From the NCBI GenBank assembly GCA_000149265.1, contig CH003416.1:1183138-1247137 (forward strand): a stretch of DNA of 64,000 nucleotides, read 5' to 3'. The translations under genes and the position numbers were made by a program. The notes below the pieces were generated by a model. It did no database searches, had not been told where the DNA came from, and saw nothing but the letters and a program-made list of their open reading frames with translations. The stretch is from Ciona savignyi (Eukaryota; Chordata; Ascidiacea; Phlebobranchia; Cionidae). Below, one piece after another: positions 1-11,747 of this stretch (its first letter is position 1; every line of letters begins with the position of its first letter).

Positions 1-174
1 ATAGATGTAACAATTTAAAACAAAAAATGCAGCATTTATATGAGCCAGCAGAGCCTGCATCCATTTTAATTTTTTATTGTGTTAGAAGGTTTAATTCTGC
101 CAAAATTGGCCAATTCCTATTTAGTTTTGAATAAAAAATAAATTGGAAATTAATAGATAAGTAGGCTATCATAC

Positions 175-564
175 CTTGGCTTGAATGGAGGTGCCAGATA
201 TAAATCTTTTTAATGAAGAAAATATGCTGTCTGTAGTGTCAGCTTGATCAGTCTCATCCTGAAATTATGGGCGGGATTAAGACAGACCAAAAAACTGACA
301 AAATGAAATGTGACTGTCTTATTGATCCTAATGTATAACTTCATTATTACAATAGCTGCTACAACGTTTATTTGTCAAATTAAATACATAGAAATGGTAA
401 AAAAGTGGATTTATATATATATAGGTTTAATGTATATTGTATAGTCTTATTAAAAGTAAAAAGGAGTAAGTTACCTCGCTGGAAGACAATTTCCGCTTGA
501 GTGATCTTCGATTGGAAGTCTCGATATTCTTGTTATCCAAGACTTGCCTTTCTCGAAGCCGCAT
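175..564 (-). CDS. CTD small phosphatase-like 2 (CTDSPL2-like), first two coding exons, partial
   Basis: Two coding exons read on the minus strand and run off the left edge. Exon 1 is 475-564 (30 codons, starts MRLRERQVL, ends at a GT donor) and exon 2 is 175-258 (28 codons, AG acceptor, GT donor); both joins are phase 0. The encoded start MRLRERQ, the basic KRKLSSS stretch and the motif SSLKRFISGT match the N-terminus of vertebrate CTDSPL2, which begins MRLRTRK and has an SSIKKFIKG motif. That family is a HAD-type (DxDx(T/V)) protein serine phosphatase related to the RNA polymerase II CTD phosphatases. The catalytic domain would lie beyond the window, so the call rests on the N-terminal motifs only. 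The start codon at 562-564 is the only ATG of exon 1 in frame with this pattern. Alternative: an unrelated protein with a chance similar basic N-terminus. Confidence 0.6.
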
Positions 565-1797
565 AATTTAATTCATATGTACATCCATAATCATAAAGCT
601 ATATATATATATATATTTAATATATGAAGCACAGCATCAATTAACCCATTATTTAACACCTTAAAAATATGTGAGTATTTATTATCCAGGCATTTAAATT
701 TAAAACACATAAACATTTAAATTATAGATTATAATTTAGAGAGTGAAACCGGAACAGAAACCAAACCAGAGCAGTTTTGTAATAATTGAAACAGAAACAC
801 TGACCACGAACGGACAGGTCGCAAAATCAATATGGGAAGGTGCCTGTCATATGACAGGTAGCAAACAAACAGCACTGATCAAATTGAAACAACGCCGGAC
901 ATATGGGGATAATACTTCCTCACTGCAACCTGGCTTAACAATAATTACGCAATGCCGTCATATTTGTTGAAATAACATTTGCGAAGGGATTTTTAAATGG
1001 CGTTTACGTTAACGTGGTTTTGAAATAAATTGGTTTGGATTTAATTGAACTACCTTATTTCTTTAAAACAAAATGTAACTTCTGTTTTGTTGTAACATTT
1101 TAAAGCCACCATGTTTTATAATAATATAATCTTCAATATTTGATTTGGCATTAAAATTTCATTTTCGGAATTATTTCTAGCAATACCAACCAATGATGTA
1201 ACGCAACGGTTGCGACAGTTAAAATTACCAAAGAGGACATCAATTTATACATAATGGCTTTCATTTTTCAAACTTTTTGGCAAAAGTAAAATCATGACAA
1301 TTTTAGCTTTTCTTTGGTTTTGCATTTAGTAAAATTTAATCAACATTGGTTTCCTTCTTAGACCACCAAGTACCGGTATCTAACTTAAAGACAAGGTTTA
1401 ACCACAAAAGTGTAAAAAGGTAACGTTAAACGCAGTAATAATTGGAAAGCAGCACAACAAAATTAGGAAGAATTTAATATTACGACATAAAAAAATAATA
1501 AACTTTACATTGGTTGGTAACAATTTGTATATTCCCATTGTTTATATCGATATGGTGTGTTGTGGATTAGTATAAAATTCATATTTTCTTACTGCTTAAA
1601 ATAAAAAAATATATGTATAATTTCACTTAAAAAATATATGTATAATTTCGACAAATTAATTCAAAAATGCAATCATGTAGGTACACTTAATTTACAACCA
1701 GTTTGTGCTGCCTTCTGTTACCAACGCTCTTATATGAGCTAAATCGCCAGACTAATAATACTAATAAAAACTTGCATTTGACGTGCAGACAAGTTTC
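565..1797. other. Intergenic region, upstream of the CTDSPL2-like gene
   Basis: AT-rich sequence between a minus-strand gene and a MITE. It should hold the promoter of the CTDSPL2-like gene near 565-1000. An open frame at 743-970 has no recognisable domain or supporting splice structure. A short direct repeat built on atatatgtataattt lies at about 1605-1650. Nothing else is recognised. Confidence 0.5.
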
Positions 1798-2176
1798 CAC
1801 GTATGGAAAGTACGTCAATTTTCGCCGAGATCTCGAGTGTGCACGCGCCAAATATTTAAGTGTGCAGTGTGCAAACGTCCAAGAATGCACACTTCAAGTG
1901 TGCACACAATCTCCTTTTCATAACTGTTTTACCAAAATCTTAAAAAACATATTATTCTATCCTCCATCTTTCGTGTCCGTCAGCTAACATATCTATCTAC
2001 ATAACTAAAAATGTATGGAAAGTAAATTACCCGAGGTCCAGAGGTAGGTTTACAAGTTTATTGGAAATTATACGATGTTTATACTGCCAACTCGCGAGCG
2101 TGTGTGAAATTACGTAAGTGTGCAAAGACGCAGGGAAAAAAACTCGAGTGTGCAGCTGCCGTACTTTCCATACTGG
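1798..2176. mobile_element. hAT-like MITE, copy 1
   Basis: A ~379-bp non-coding element with short terminal inverted repeats (GTATGGAAAGTACG at the left, its complement at the right end). It is flanked by the 8-bp direct repeat CAAGTTTC at 1790-1797 and 2177-2184, a target-site duplication of hAT length. Both subterminal regions contain several copies of the octamer AGTGTGCA, once as CTCGAGTGTGCA near each end; such subterminal motif arrays are typical of hAT elements. A second copy of the same family is at 28067-28446. No transposase frame is present, so it would have to be moved in trans. Confidence 0.7.
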
Positions 2177-2184
2177 CAAGTTTC

Positions 2185-3582
2185 CTTTACACAAAAAAAC
2201 CTTATTTAACTACACCTGAAAAAATGACCAACTTTCATTAATAACCCAGGTTTTTGTATAGAAAATTAAGTATATTTTCCTTTCCTTATATTTTAAAAAC
2301 TGCTACTACCACAAGTCAACAAAGCTTCTCATTTATACAAAAAAAAATAATTAAAACATGATTTTACTGATTTTAAACATGGCAATGAAGTCAAAACGTT
2401 GCTTAAAGTTTGTTTATCTATTATTACTATTAACCGTTATATTAATTATCTATTAACAGCCAATTACAAATGACCTAATAAATACACACATATATAACAT
2501 GTAACCTGTACCTACTGAACCATTGTTTAAGTGTGTTTGTTTATAAAATACAAAACAACAAATTTCCCGCCAATCTACAAATTAAATTTCAGACCCAAAT
2601 CTTACATTTCACTACAAAGTAACCCGGATGTAAAAACGTAAACAACATAGATCCGATGATATGTAGTACAATTTGTTTTAAAAAAATCTGTCGGACTTGT
2701 AGCGACATTCGCGGTTTGTGTCATATTTGTTGTACAATATATTAAGTTTTGTTAAACTGTTTAAGTAACCCATTATTGCATGCTGCACGGCTGTGCGCCC
2801 GTTCCAAAAACCTTTGTAAATCATTTCCTCTGCGTGCCAGCGCGCTATTATTCCCAACATTTCCTATATTATCTTTCCCACACATTGTGCCATACAAGCG
2901 TTGTGTGTATAAACTCATTGTATTAGATTATCGAAATCGCGTTTTGGAATAAGGACCAAAATAAATTGCCTGCTTGGAGCTTGTCTCCGGGCATGTCCAG
3001 TCAATCAGTTTAACTGTATTTGTTTTACTGTATTAGTTTATAAGATACAGTAAAGAAACCTTCCGAGACGGAGTCAATTTGGAGTCTGATTAGTTGGAGA
3101 ACTCAGGTCAGATTTAGTGCTATAGGTATAAGCACGCCAACCGACTACAAAAGAACCTGTTTCTCCACAGACTAATGTGCAAAACTTAGGAACATCTTAC
3201 CTTTTATTTGTTGTTCTATTCCGAAAAAAATTTACATGAAATTCTCTTTTTATTGGTACAATTTTCTTCAAACTTATTAATAGGCAATAAAATGGTTTAA
3301 ATTTAAAACTCAATTTAATGAGCAAACCTTTCTGTTGGCTCATAGCTCGAAATTTGTTTTAAAAGGTAAATACCACAAGGCTCGCTCAGCCCAGCTCTGT
3401 GAGATATGTATGGGGGATAAGTCCGTAAAAACAAACGATTACATTTCCATCCTAAAATTTGATCCAATTTTTATTCTAAAGACGTGCATGTGAGGAATAG
3501 ATATGGTAAGGTTTAACCAGTTTCAAAATATAACAGCGCAGTAGGTGGCTTAGGCAAACAAATTCGAATCCGGACCTAGGGT
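2185..3582. other. Intergenic region with no recognised feature
   Basis: AT-rich DNA. Short overlapping frames occur on both strands at 2678-2952, but neither shows a domain, splice sites in phase or a codon pattern that would support a gene. Confidence 0.5.
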
Positions 3583-3872
3583 TAAGATAAGATATTCATC
3601 TTTATTCCCGTGAATGGGAAAACCAAGGGGGGGTTAACACACGGACAATCGTCAGATCACCACGCGCCCATTGTCGGGTTACCGGAGCTATTGCAGTGTG
3701 TTGTATATGATAGACATGTTCCTTCAATTTGGTAGAACCCATTAATCCGCTGGGTTCAGGCAATGTCCGTAAAGCGCCTTGCCCAAGGACACAGCCGACT
3801 AGCTAGCGATCAGTTTCGCACCTTCAACCTTTTTGGTTGAAAGGCGTCGCACTTAACCGTTAGACCAACGGG
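3583..3872 (-). mobile_element. tRNA-derived SINE, nearly full length
   Basis: Best-preserved copy of a SINE family seen about ten times in the window. Read on the minus strand it starts with a tRNA-like head: an A-box-like TGGTCTAACGGTTAAG (complement of 3849-3868) and a B-box-like GGTGCGAAACTG (complement of 3821-3832) about 36 nt apart. A body shared with all other copies follows (CCAGCGGATTAATGGG, ACACTGCAATAGCTCCGG), then a 3' end rich in TATCC units. The B box is degenerate relative to GGTTCGANTCC, so this is a retroposed copy rather than a functional tRNA. Confidence 0.75.
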
Positions 3873-4237
3873 ACGGACGGCCCGCCTCTACCAATACCCT
3901 GGATAGATCACGTGGTGGGGTAAGAAACTCCATGCTTATACATTCTCATTCAATCTATTAGTACAATACAATTACCGACATGTGCCATGTACCATGCCCA
4001 AGTATTTTGATGTCATAATCCTTCGCCTATAAAACTAAATAGGAAAAAGCTCTACAACGAACAGAACTGCGAGTGCTAATTATACAACGGATATATAATA
4101 GTACGCGTAAATGGGCAGGTTATCATTGCCAGGAGACGGTCATTGCTGGAGTCGGAATGAAAAACAGGGGTATGCTAATGTGGTTTTAGGATGCACGATT
4201 AGCACGATAATGCAATTATTTTCCAGTGTTTTTAATG

Positions 4238-4482
4238 GGATAGGAGAGAAAAGGATAATCATGTTTATCCCCGTGAATGGGAAAACCAATGGGTTTAATC
4301 AGATTATCTTGCACCCACCGTCGGGTTACCGGAGCTATTGCAGTGTGTTGTATATGATAGACATGTTCCTTCAATTTGGTAGAACCTATTAATCCGCTGG
4401 GTTCAGGCAATGTTCGTTAAGTGCCTTGCACAAAGACACAACCGACTAACTAGCGAGAAGTTTTGCACCTGCAACCTAACGA
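4238..4482 (-). mobile_element. tRNA-derived SINE, truncated copy
   Basis: Same family as the element at 3583-3872. It keeps the TATCC-type tail at its left end and the conserved body but loses the A-box end of the tRNA-like head at the right. It lies about 450 bp upstream of the gene A promoter. Confidence 0.7.
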
Positions 4483-4926
4483 AACCGTTATAACATATTT
4501 CAGAGGTCGATATTGTGTTGTTAAGAAATTATGATGCGATTAAAAGCAGAAAATTTGGGCGAATCACTCACGTTGGCTCGATTAAAAATAGCACCCAATT
4601 CTGGATATACAAGTTATTTTCTATCGACTGAAATTTAGAAAACGTTTATTTTTCTATTTGGCCAAGAATTTTTCGAAATTGTTATTTTTTTATTTTGTGT
4701 ATGCCGAGACCTATACACAAATTACTGTGAAAACAATCAATACGCCAACCGGTTGTGTTTAATTACTGTGGGAAAATTCGTCTTCCTAATTTACAGCACA
4801 ATTCTGTAAGTCATTATGCCTCATTACAAGGTAAAAAAAACGAAAGTACGTTTGCAAACGCCCACGCCTATTATTCTAGTACGTGTTCGTTTAATCTTTG
4901 TTTGTTCACGCCCTTCCGTGTTACTC

Positions 4927-4934
4927 TTTATAAG
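4927..4934 (+). promoter_or_regulatory. TATA box of gene A
   Basis: TTTATAAG lies 51 bp upstream of the gene A start codon. Genes B and C have a TTTATAA at almost the same distance (54 bp), which supports a shared core promoter layout. Confidence 0.55.
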
Positions 4935-4977
4935 GGGTCATAGTTAAAAATGTTTGTGCAAAACTAACGAAATCACA

Positions 4978-7277
4978 ATGGTTTATTTTGGAATTTCAGC
5001 GTTGCTTATTTTCCCACTATGCTTTGTAAACAGCAATTTAGCGAATAGGTTGCGGAGGCAGACTTTTAAAGGTAAAACAAATGTGTTTTTTTCTGCAAAA
5101 GTATATTGTATTATGTTGGTGAAGGCTATCTATTTTATAAAAAATATGTATAGACCCAGTCTACATAATGAATAAAGTACGATTTAAAGTTTAAATCATA
5201 TATTAAGGATGCTGTGTTTAGTATTAATTAAGAAGTTTTCAATATTAATTCCTAATTAAGGATTTCACAATGTGAAGTGACGTATTTGCGGCATTAATAT
5301 CTCCCTTGGGAATAGCGTGTTAGCCTCAGACGTTACCAATAACAAATTCTTATATAGAAATTACGTTTCAGATACTCACTACATTGACGAATCGGATTTC
5401 ATAAAAGCTGTCATGTGTACCGAGTGTCATTCGGACTCTCGGTGTAACGGAGTTCGTGATTACTTGATTTGTGCTAATAAATGTTATGACAAACAGACCC
5501 GTAAGTATTGGTTTACAGACTTTGGGGATAAAGCTTAAATAAATCGCATCACTATACTTCATCTCTAATCACAAAATAAAACCAATGTAGCCTAAATCGT
5601 AAAGAATGCATTGTAACGCTCAGCTACAGTTGCTTCAGGCGTATTGCAAACAATGGGTGTTTAAATTTTGGCTACTATTTATGTGATAACCCGTTACCTA
5701 AAGCGGAAGTGTATAAAAAGAAATATAAGTTAATTAAAACTATTAAAATCTCCTGTATATTATTTCTAATATACATATATGTAAATTTACACAGCCAACG
5801 TGGAAGTAAATTCTTGCTCGAACCTATTCGAGTGCCAGGATCACTGCTCTTACAACCCACACTATATTCCTGGCCCCAACGAGTGTGATCGAGTTTTCGA
5901 CTGCCTTGAGTGTGTTATAGAGAACCCCCTTTGCGGTAAGTAGAACACTAAGCATAATTAGCGTGTGAACAATATTGCTAGAACCTATGGATATATATGA
6001 AGTAGCCTAAAAATTTAAATGGACACTTTTATATGGATCTGAACACCATTTACTTGCATTTAATATATAGCAAACACAGACTTTAAAGTTTCGAAATTAC
6101 ACGCGTAGCAACAAAAATCAAGTTTAAAATAATTAAAGACAATTTATTTCTGTCTCTGATTTTCAGGTTTGTCACAGAGAACGCCAACCTGTCTGGTGCA
6201 TGGACGTAAGTAAACCACTGTGAGAATAATTGGTATTAACACTTATGTTTGTAACATAAAATGATCATATTCGTATTTTTCAACACGATAAGTTCATTCA
6301 CCCTGTATAATTAATCATTTGTTTGATAAATTTGATTAAAATTTTACATATCATACTTCCTCGAGCAGTTTGACATCTTAAAATATGCTACGGACCATCT
6401 AGGCCCGTTCGCACTGGAAGTACAAAGACCAGGAAGTCCGGATGAACTGATGTTGAGAACGTGGACATGCAGCAAATGCGACCAGGATGATCGTTGTGCC
6501 CCCTTTATGCCAGTGATCCATTGCGTGCGAAACAACTGCCTCGTGCCTACTGATGGTAACACAGTGTCTTATTTAAACCATGTAACAGAATAATATTAAT
6601 TTCGAGCAACTTACAGTAACATAGGATGTGAAGATATTAAGTCACCATGCTTTGCAATATTTTGGTTAAGTTTTCTTAAAGCATGTGCATTTTTGTAGAC
6701 ACGGTATAGAATTTGCCTGTAGTTACAAATCACCAAGGAACTAAAGTTTACATAAACAATGTACGTGAGAAATTTAAAAAAAGGCGATTATATCACTGCA
6801 ATTTGTATCTTGAAAAATAGATAGAGAGACATTATGAGAGAAATAGAATATCTTTTAACAATTCCGTTGTTGTTTCAGTCAATTACAAATCGTGCTCCAT
6901 ATTTGGAAGTTGTTACGATTGGTGTTATAGTTTACGCAACTTGGTCAAAGATGGGGAACCACCTAAATGCGGAATGGACTCGATCCGTTGTCTTATTTGT
7001 GTAAAAGAGAAATGCGGTAAGGTTATATTTTTAATAACCCATTGCTCTAATAAGTAGGCTGTAAAAGAAATATTATAATTTCGACATAATGTGTGATTTG
7101 TGTCGAATGTATACAACTTATATTATGAAAGTCTTAACATATGCTAGAAATTGCGTAAGTTAGACAAACGGTTTGACTTAAGATAAATAGCAAATTTTTA
7201 TTGTTGTAATTTAATGTGAACAAAAATATTTTACAGCAACACCATCCATCCCGTCGCCCTGCTTCTACCATTTCTAA
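4978..7277 (+). CDS. Secreted cysteine-rich protein, gene A of a tandem trio
   Basis: Seven exons: 4978-5071, 5372-5500, 5795-5935, 6167-6205, 6403-6555, 6879-7016 and 7237-7277, all introns phase 1, giving 244 aa. Exon 1 encodes a signal peptide (MVYFGISALLIFPLCFV core) followed by NRLRRQ, an RxRR furin-type site that would expose an N-terminal Gln. Exon 2 is module 1 (CxxC, three more Cys); exon 3 is module 2 (seven Cys around a PGPNEC motif). Exon 4 is a short linker. Exons 5 and 6 repeat modules 1 and 2. The exon 5 acceptor at 6403 was chosen because it keeps frame and aligns with paralogues B and C; upstream AGs give stops. Possible poly(A) signal AATAAA at 7295-7300. The family is not recognised. 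It is clearly diverged from B and C, so it is the older member. An alternative last exon follows at 7400-7500. Confidence 0.8.
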
Positions 7278-7399
7278 ATATGGATTGGATCTACAATAAA
7301 TCGAACACAGCAACACTTTCCGTTTAATTCATGAAAAACTTGTTATAAACGTTGCATTAAATTTGAAATCACAATGTTTTATTTATGTTTTTGAAACAG

Positions 7400-7500
7400 T
7401 AGTAGTAAATTCGTGTTGGGCGTGCGTGACTGAAAAAAATAATTTGTCATTTCTCATCTCGAGTCTCTGCTTTAAAAAGTGTGACAAGATTTACTCCTAA
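7400..7500 (+). CDS. Alternative last exon of gene A
   Basis: After an acceptor (gaaacag) there is an open frame that continues in phase 1 from the exon 6 donor at 7016 and ends at a TAA. It encodes a cysteine-rich tail with CWAC and later CFKKC, resembling the CxxC...CxxxC spacing of module 1. Joining exon 6 to it instead of exon 7 would give 264 aa with four additional cysteines. It could also be the remnant of a lost module 1 exon. Genes B and C show no obvious counterpart. Confidence 0.45.
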
Positions 7501-8198
7501 CATTTCCAGGGAACTTATTTTTCAATATATTTACACGAGAAGATCGTGTGGTACTCTAAAATACCTTTCGCATAATTTTTATTTTTATCGACGCATTATG
7601 TGACACGTAGTTTTGTTTTTCGGGGAAAAATAAACGTTGTTTATATATATTTTTTTGGTTTATACCTTTAAACCGTAAAGTTAAATCGTTTGGAGACCTT
7701 TAAGAAAAAGTTTTATTCAGTCAAGTCAGTTATTAAAGAATTGCTAATTAATTCGAAAATTTCACGACCGGTTGAACCGGTATGCCATGTGCTGAACGTG
7801 TTCGACAGCTGTTTGTTTATTACACAACGGGATGTTAAATTTACGAGCTTGCAATTAGTTATTCCTCTGGCTTTCTATATTAAACTATAATCTCTATTTT
7901 TAGTATTGGAGCAAGCCAAAATAAATTTTGTTAAATTATGCCAACCCAAATCCGTATGCGTACCCAATCTGTATGCATACATATATTCGACTCTTTTTCC
8001 AAAAAAAACAAGTTAATTCTTCTAAAAGTCGTTAGGTGTCCGATTTTCATGTTGTACCTGTATTCCCAGTGGCGTTGATCCAATGTCAAAGGTAATTTTG
8101 AAACCGGAAGGTTGTAACTTCAAGATATATTTTTTCTTCGTGAGAATTTGAAATCACCAAAACCACGCCCGACTCGCCCTCGGGGTGTGGCGGGTTGG
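7501..8198. other. Intergenic region between genes A and B
   Basis: It holds the left edge of the duplicated unit (about 7770) and upstream sequence conserved with 11250-11690, including a block around ggagcaagccaaaataaa. A CCACGCCC motif and a GGGGTGTGG motif at 8163-8180, conserved upstream of gene C, look like KLF/Sp-type sites. No gene is supported. Confidence 0.5.
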
Positions 8199-8205
8199 TT
8201 TATAA
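8199..8205 (+). promoter_or_regulatory. TATA box of gene B
   Basis: TTTATAA lies 54 bp upstream of the gene B start codon, just downstream of a GC-rich conserved block. The same arrangement is seen for gene C. Confidence 0.55.
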
Positions 8206-8252
8206 CGTCTGCACCCAAATTATATTAAGTTTTGCAAAAACTTAGCCAGAAA

Positions 8253-10593
8253 ATGCAGCCTGTAAAGTTTTGCACGATTTGGGTTATATTTTTAACCTGT
8301 TTCATCTGCTCGGAAGCAATAAGACTAAGAAGACAATCTCCACATGTACCTGGTAAACCTGCACTGCTGTGTTTGTTGTTGGCAACTGTATTTTTTAATT
8401 TTATTTTGGTTGTTTGCAAAATTTTCCTTTAATCCCACAGACCGGTTCCGCCCGTCTGTTATATGACAAATAATGTATTTTGGGTGGGAACAAAGTAAGG
8501 TTAACCGAGTGGAATTGTATCTGAGATCATACGAAGTATACGTTATGTGTGTCTGTTCACGACACAAAATCATGTATGTCATACCGAGGAAACTGTTAGT
8601 GGAATATTAGTATGGTCCGGTGAGATTGTGCAACATTTGTTTTTTTTGCTAGAAGGCGGTGACCCCGAAACTGGACTAAAGCATAAAAGTATGGAGTTGC
8701 TTAATAGTCTGAACTAAGAATTTGTTCTTTTTTCTTTTGTAGACCATGAGGTTGAGGAGTGGCAAATCGAAAGACTAATCATGTGCACTCCGTGTCATTC
8801 GGACGCCAGGTGCAGCCGACTCCGTAATTTCTTGACTTGCTCCTATCGTTGCTACAACAACCATAACACACAAATCCTTAGTAAGAATGTTGTTTTTGTT
8901 TTTTTCTAAGAACTACAGTTTCTTAACGACTGTGTGACCTGCTACGAAACAGAATCTTATCTTTGAATTAACTGGTGTTTCAAGACAGAGGATTGAGTAC
9001 AATATTATTCGAAAGTAGACACATATAATTCAAACATATTTTTGACTACTTTAAATCTCATTACTGTTCTTACACACTCACTTAACCTGCACTTTTAGGA
9101 AACCAGGGCATGCTGAATTGCCCAAGGCTATTTGAATGCGAGGATGGGTGTTTATACCATCCGGGCCATGTACCTAGCCCGAACGAATGCCAGGGTATTG
9201 CCGACTGTTTTGCTTGTTTACAAGAAAATGAGAATTGTGGTAAGTATTTTGTCATATTGAGCCAACTGATTCGTTGGCGTAATAGACCTATAGACCCTAT
9301 GATGGAGTTTCGCAGATTAAGTGTGGTGTTGGTATATGATTCGGGAGTTCCTTTAATTATACTAGGCCCCATTGTTTGAACATAGTCATATTCGCCATAA
9401 GTGGCTTGTTTAGGGTCATAACCGTCGAACGATCTGCTGGTTACCATTCCGCAACCTTTCGGCCTGAATGTTGACCAGACGCTTTTACCGCATGAGCTAT
9501 TTGTTTACACAAACGAATGAAGATGCCATGTGTAGAACACGACTGTCGCTTTGAAATCGACTTTGGATGCCTTTGAGGTTTTAAAATCCGGGTATGACGC
9601 ACCTGTTAACTTATATGTTTCAACAGGCACTCTTTATGGCGTTCCCCAGTGTGTGGTGCAAGGACGTGAGTTTGCTTTATAATACGTAGTCGAAAAATGT
9701 TTTTCCGATTAGGGTATTTTTTGTGTAAAACATTCATATATATATATTTAAATATACAACTCGGTTTTGTGTTTCTATACCCAACAATACTGTTCTTTGA
9801 AGAAGTATCTCTATTTCTTGAACCTCACTTTCCTAAACGACAATAGGTCACATTGCAATGGAATTTCAAAGAGTCGGTAGCCCTGACGAACTGATGTTAA
9901 GGTCGTGGACCTGTAACTCATGCGACAACGACGTTCGATGTGCTGGAGGACTAATGGATGTCATCAGATGCCTGCGAGCCAACTGCACCATACCAACAGA
10001 TTGTAAGACTTATACAAAGCTGTAGAATGTGAGATAGTAATTATATAAGCTTATACATTATAAGTGTTTACCGATCGTTAAAAGATTGGATCAGTAAAAA
10101 TGCTATAACACTGTCATGCCCTATATTATTATACAAAAAATAAATTTATAAAATGAACTTACCATGTCCTATACGTGATATCATAGAGGTTAACCATACG
10201 GATTTAATGAAAACATTTTTTTCTGATTTGCAGATATGTACCAAACTTGTGACGAGTTCAGAATTTGTTATGACGAATGTAGCAGTTTGCAAGACCTTAC
10301 ACCACATTGCGGAACAGCACCGATTTTATGTGAAATTTGTCTTAAAGAAAACTGTGGTTAGTGAGCTATGTATATGTTAGAGTATATTTGGGGGGATAGC
10401 TGGCTTGGTGATTAACCTACATTTCCCTGATTATAACACTTTATTTCAGGTGATGAATATATAATATTACGTGAAAAGTAAACAAATAGTAATAAAATCT
10501 TTAAAATGTGTTTAAATTGTTTTAGGTGTAACCGCACGCCCACCGACTTGCTTGTTTGAATATGAACGAGGAAGACGACAAAACTCTCCGTGA
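8253..10593 (+). CDS. Secreted cysteine-rich protein, gene B of a tandem trio
   Basis: Seven exons: 8253-8352, 8743-8880, 9099-9239, 9627-9665, 9847-10002, 10234-10356 and 10526-10593, all phase 1 introns, giving 254 aa. Exon 1 encodes a signal peptide (MQPVKFCTIWVIFLTCF) and then IRLRRQ, an RxRR furin-type cleavage site. Exon 2 (CTPC...) is module 1; exon 3 (NCPRLFEC...PSPNEC...CFAC) is module 2; exons 5 (CNSC...) and 6 (CDEFRICYDEC...CEIC) repeat the pair. The mature protein has no membrane segment after the signal peptide and ends ERGRRQNSP. A poly(A) signal AATAAA is at 10629-10634. Nearly identical to gene C. Function unknown; the architecture suggests an extracellular, disulfide-stabilised protein made as a proprotein. 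The start at 8253 is the first ATG after the TATA box. Confidence 0.85.
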
Positions 10594-11693
10594 TAACATT
10601 ATCTACGACGCCAGCGCAGTCGAATCTGAATAAACCAGTACCAACCACATGTTAACCACTACTGTTTGTACAAAAAAACATATATATACCAGATAGAATA
10701 CGTTACTTGGGCCTATTCGCGGAACTTGACAGAAGCCCGCGGGCTGTGATGGGGCGGTGAAGTTATTATATACGAGCAATCGTCCGATTACGTCATGACC
10801 ACGGTCAAATAACCGTAAGTTTGCAGTTTATTGATTACGAGGACACTGCAACAGGTTTTGCCTAATTTATCAAACCACTTTGTCCAGCCAATGTATACTT
10901 TGTACGAATTGTACCTTGTCCAAGTACACAACCCACTATCTAGTTGCTTGCTCGTTTCGATCCAACACATTTCCACTGCCGGTTCCACGCGTTGCGATTT
11001 GCAAATTTTAAAAGCGCAATTTATTCATTGGGACAAACAAATATTTTAATATGTTAGATGCAGTGTCTCACCTACCGAACAACGCAAAAATAAAATTTTG
11101 ATGAATTTCTCAGAATAAATATTTTTAAATAGTGATAATTTCTAGCTGCTGCAAGCGTATATAAGAGTCCACCTTACCGTGCAAATCTAGCAAATTCGGT
11201 GCTTTGGGCCCAATGTCCTTACTAATTACACAAATCACGGAAAATAGCTCGGTTGAACCGGTATTCCAGTGCTAAACCCGGGCGACATTTGTTTATTGCG
11301 CAACGGAATGTTAAATCTACAAGCTTACACTTGGGTATTGCACGTATTGCTGTGGCTATTTATATTAAACTATAATGCATATTTTTAGTATTGGAGCAAG
11401 CCAAAATAAATGTTGTTAAATTATGCCAACCCAAAACCGTATGCATACCCAAATATGTATGATACATATATTCGACTCTTTATAAAAAACACACACAAAA
11501 ACAAGTTGATTCTTCTAAAACTCGTTAGCTGTCCGATTTTCTTGTTGTACCTGTATTCCCAGCGGCGTTGATCCAATGTCAAAGATGATTTTGGAACCGC
11601 AAGGTTGTAACCTCAAGATATATTTTTTTCTTCGTGAGAATTTAAAACCACCGAAACCACGCCTGACTCGCCCTCGGGGTTGTGGCGGGTTGG
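10594..11693. other. Intergenic region between genes B and C
   Basis: Downstream half of duplication unit 1 (about 10594-11249, matching 14221-15034) followed by the upstream half of unit 2. Short frames on both strands at 10788-11049 are not conserved in their unit 2 counterpart and are not supported as genes. Confidence 0.55.
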
Positions 11694-11700
11694 TTTATAA
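11694..11700 (+). promoter_or_regulatory. TATA box of gene C
   Basis: TTTATAA lies 54 bp upstream of the gene C start codon. The upstream GC-rich block at 11657-11690 is shared with gene B. Confidence 0.55.
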
Positions 11701-11747
11701 CGTCTGCACCCAAATTATATTACGTTTTGCAAAAACTTAGCCAGAAA

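Noticed and set aside
743..970. 75-codon plus-strand frame
   Set aside because: No domain, no splice context; it lies in the likely promoter region of the CTDSPL2-like gene.
1687..1987. Overlapping frames on both strands
   Set aside because: They overlap the hAT-like MITE, whose repeats generate them.
3821..3868. Possible functional tRNA gene
   Set aside because: A- and B-box-like sequences are part of a SINE; the B box is degenerate and no cloverleaf with paired acceptor stem is evident.
6363..6402. Longer 5' extension of gene A exon 5
   Set aside because: Acceptors upstream of 6403 give an in-frame stop, while 6403 aligns with genes B and C and keeps phase.
9082..9447. 121-codon minus-strand frame
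   Set aside because: It is antisense to exon 3 of gene B and not maintained in the gene C copy.
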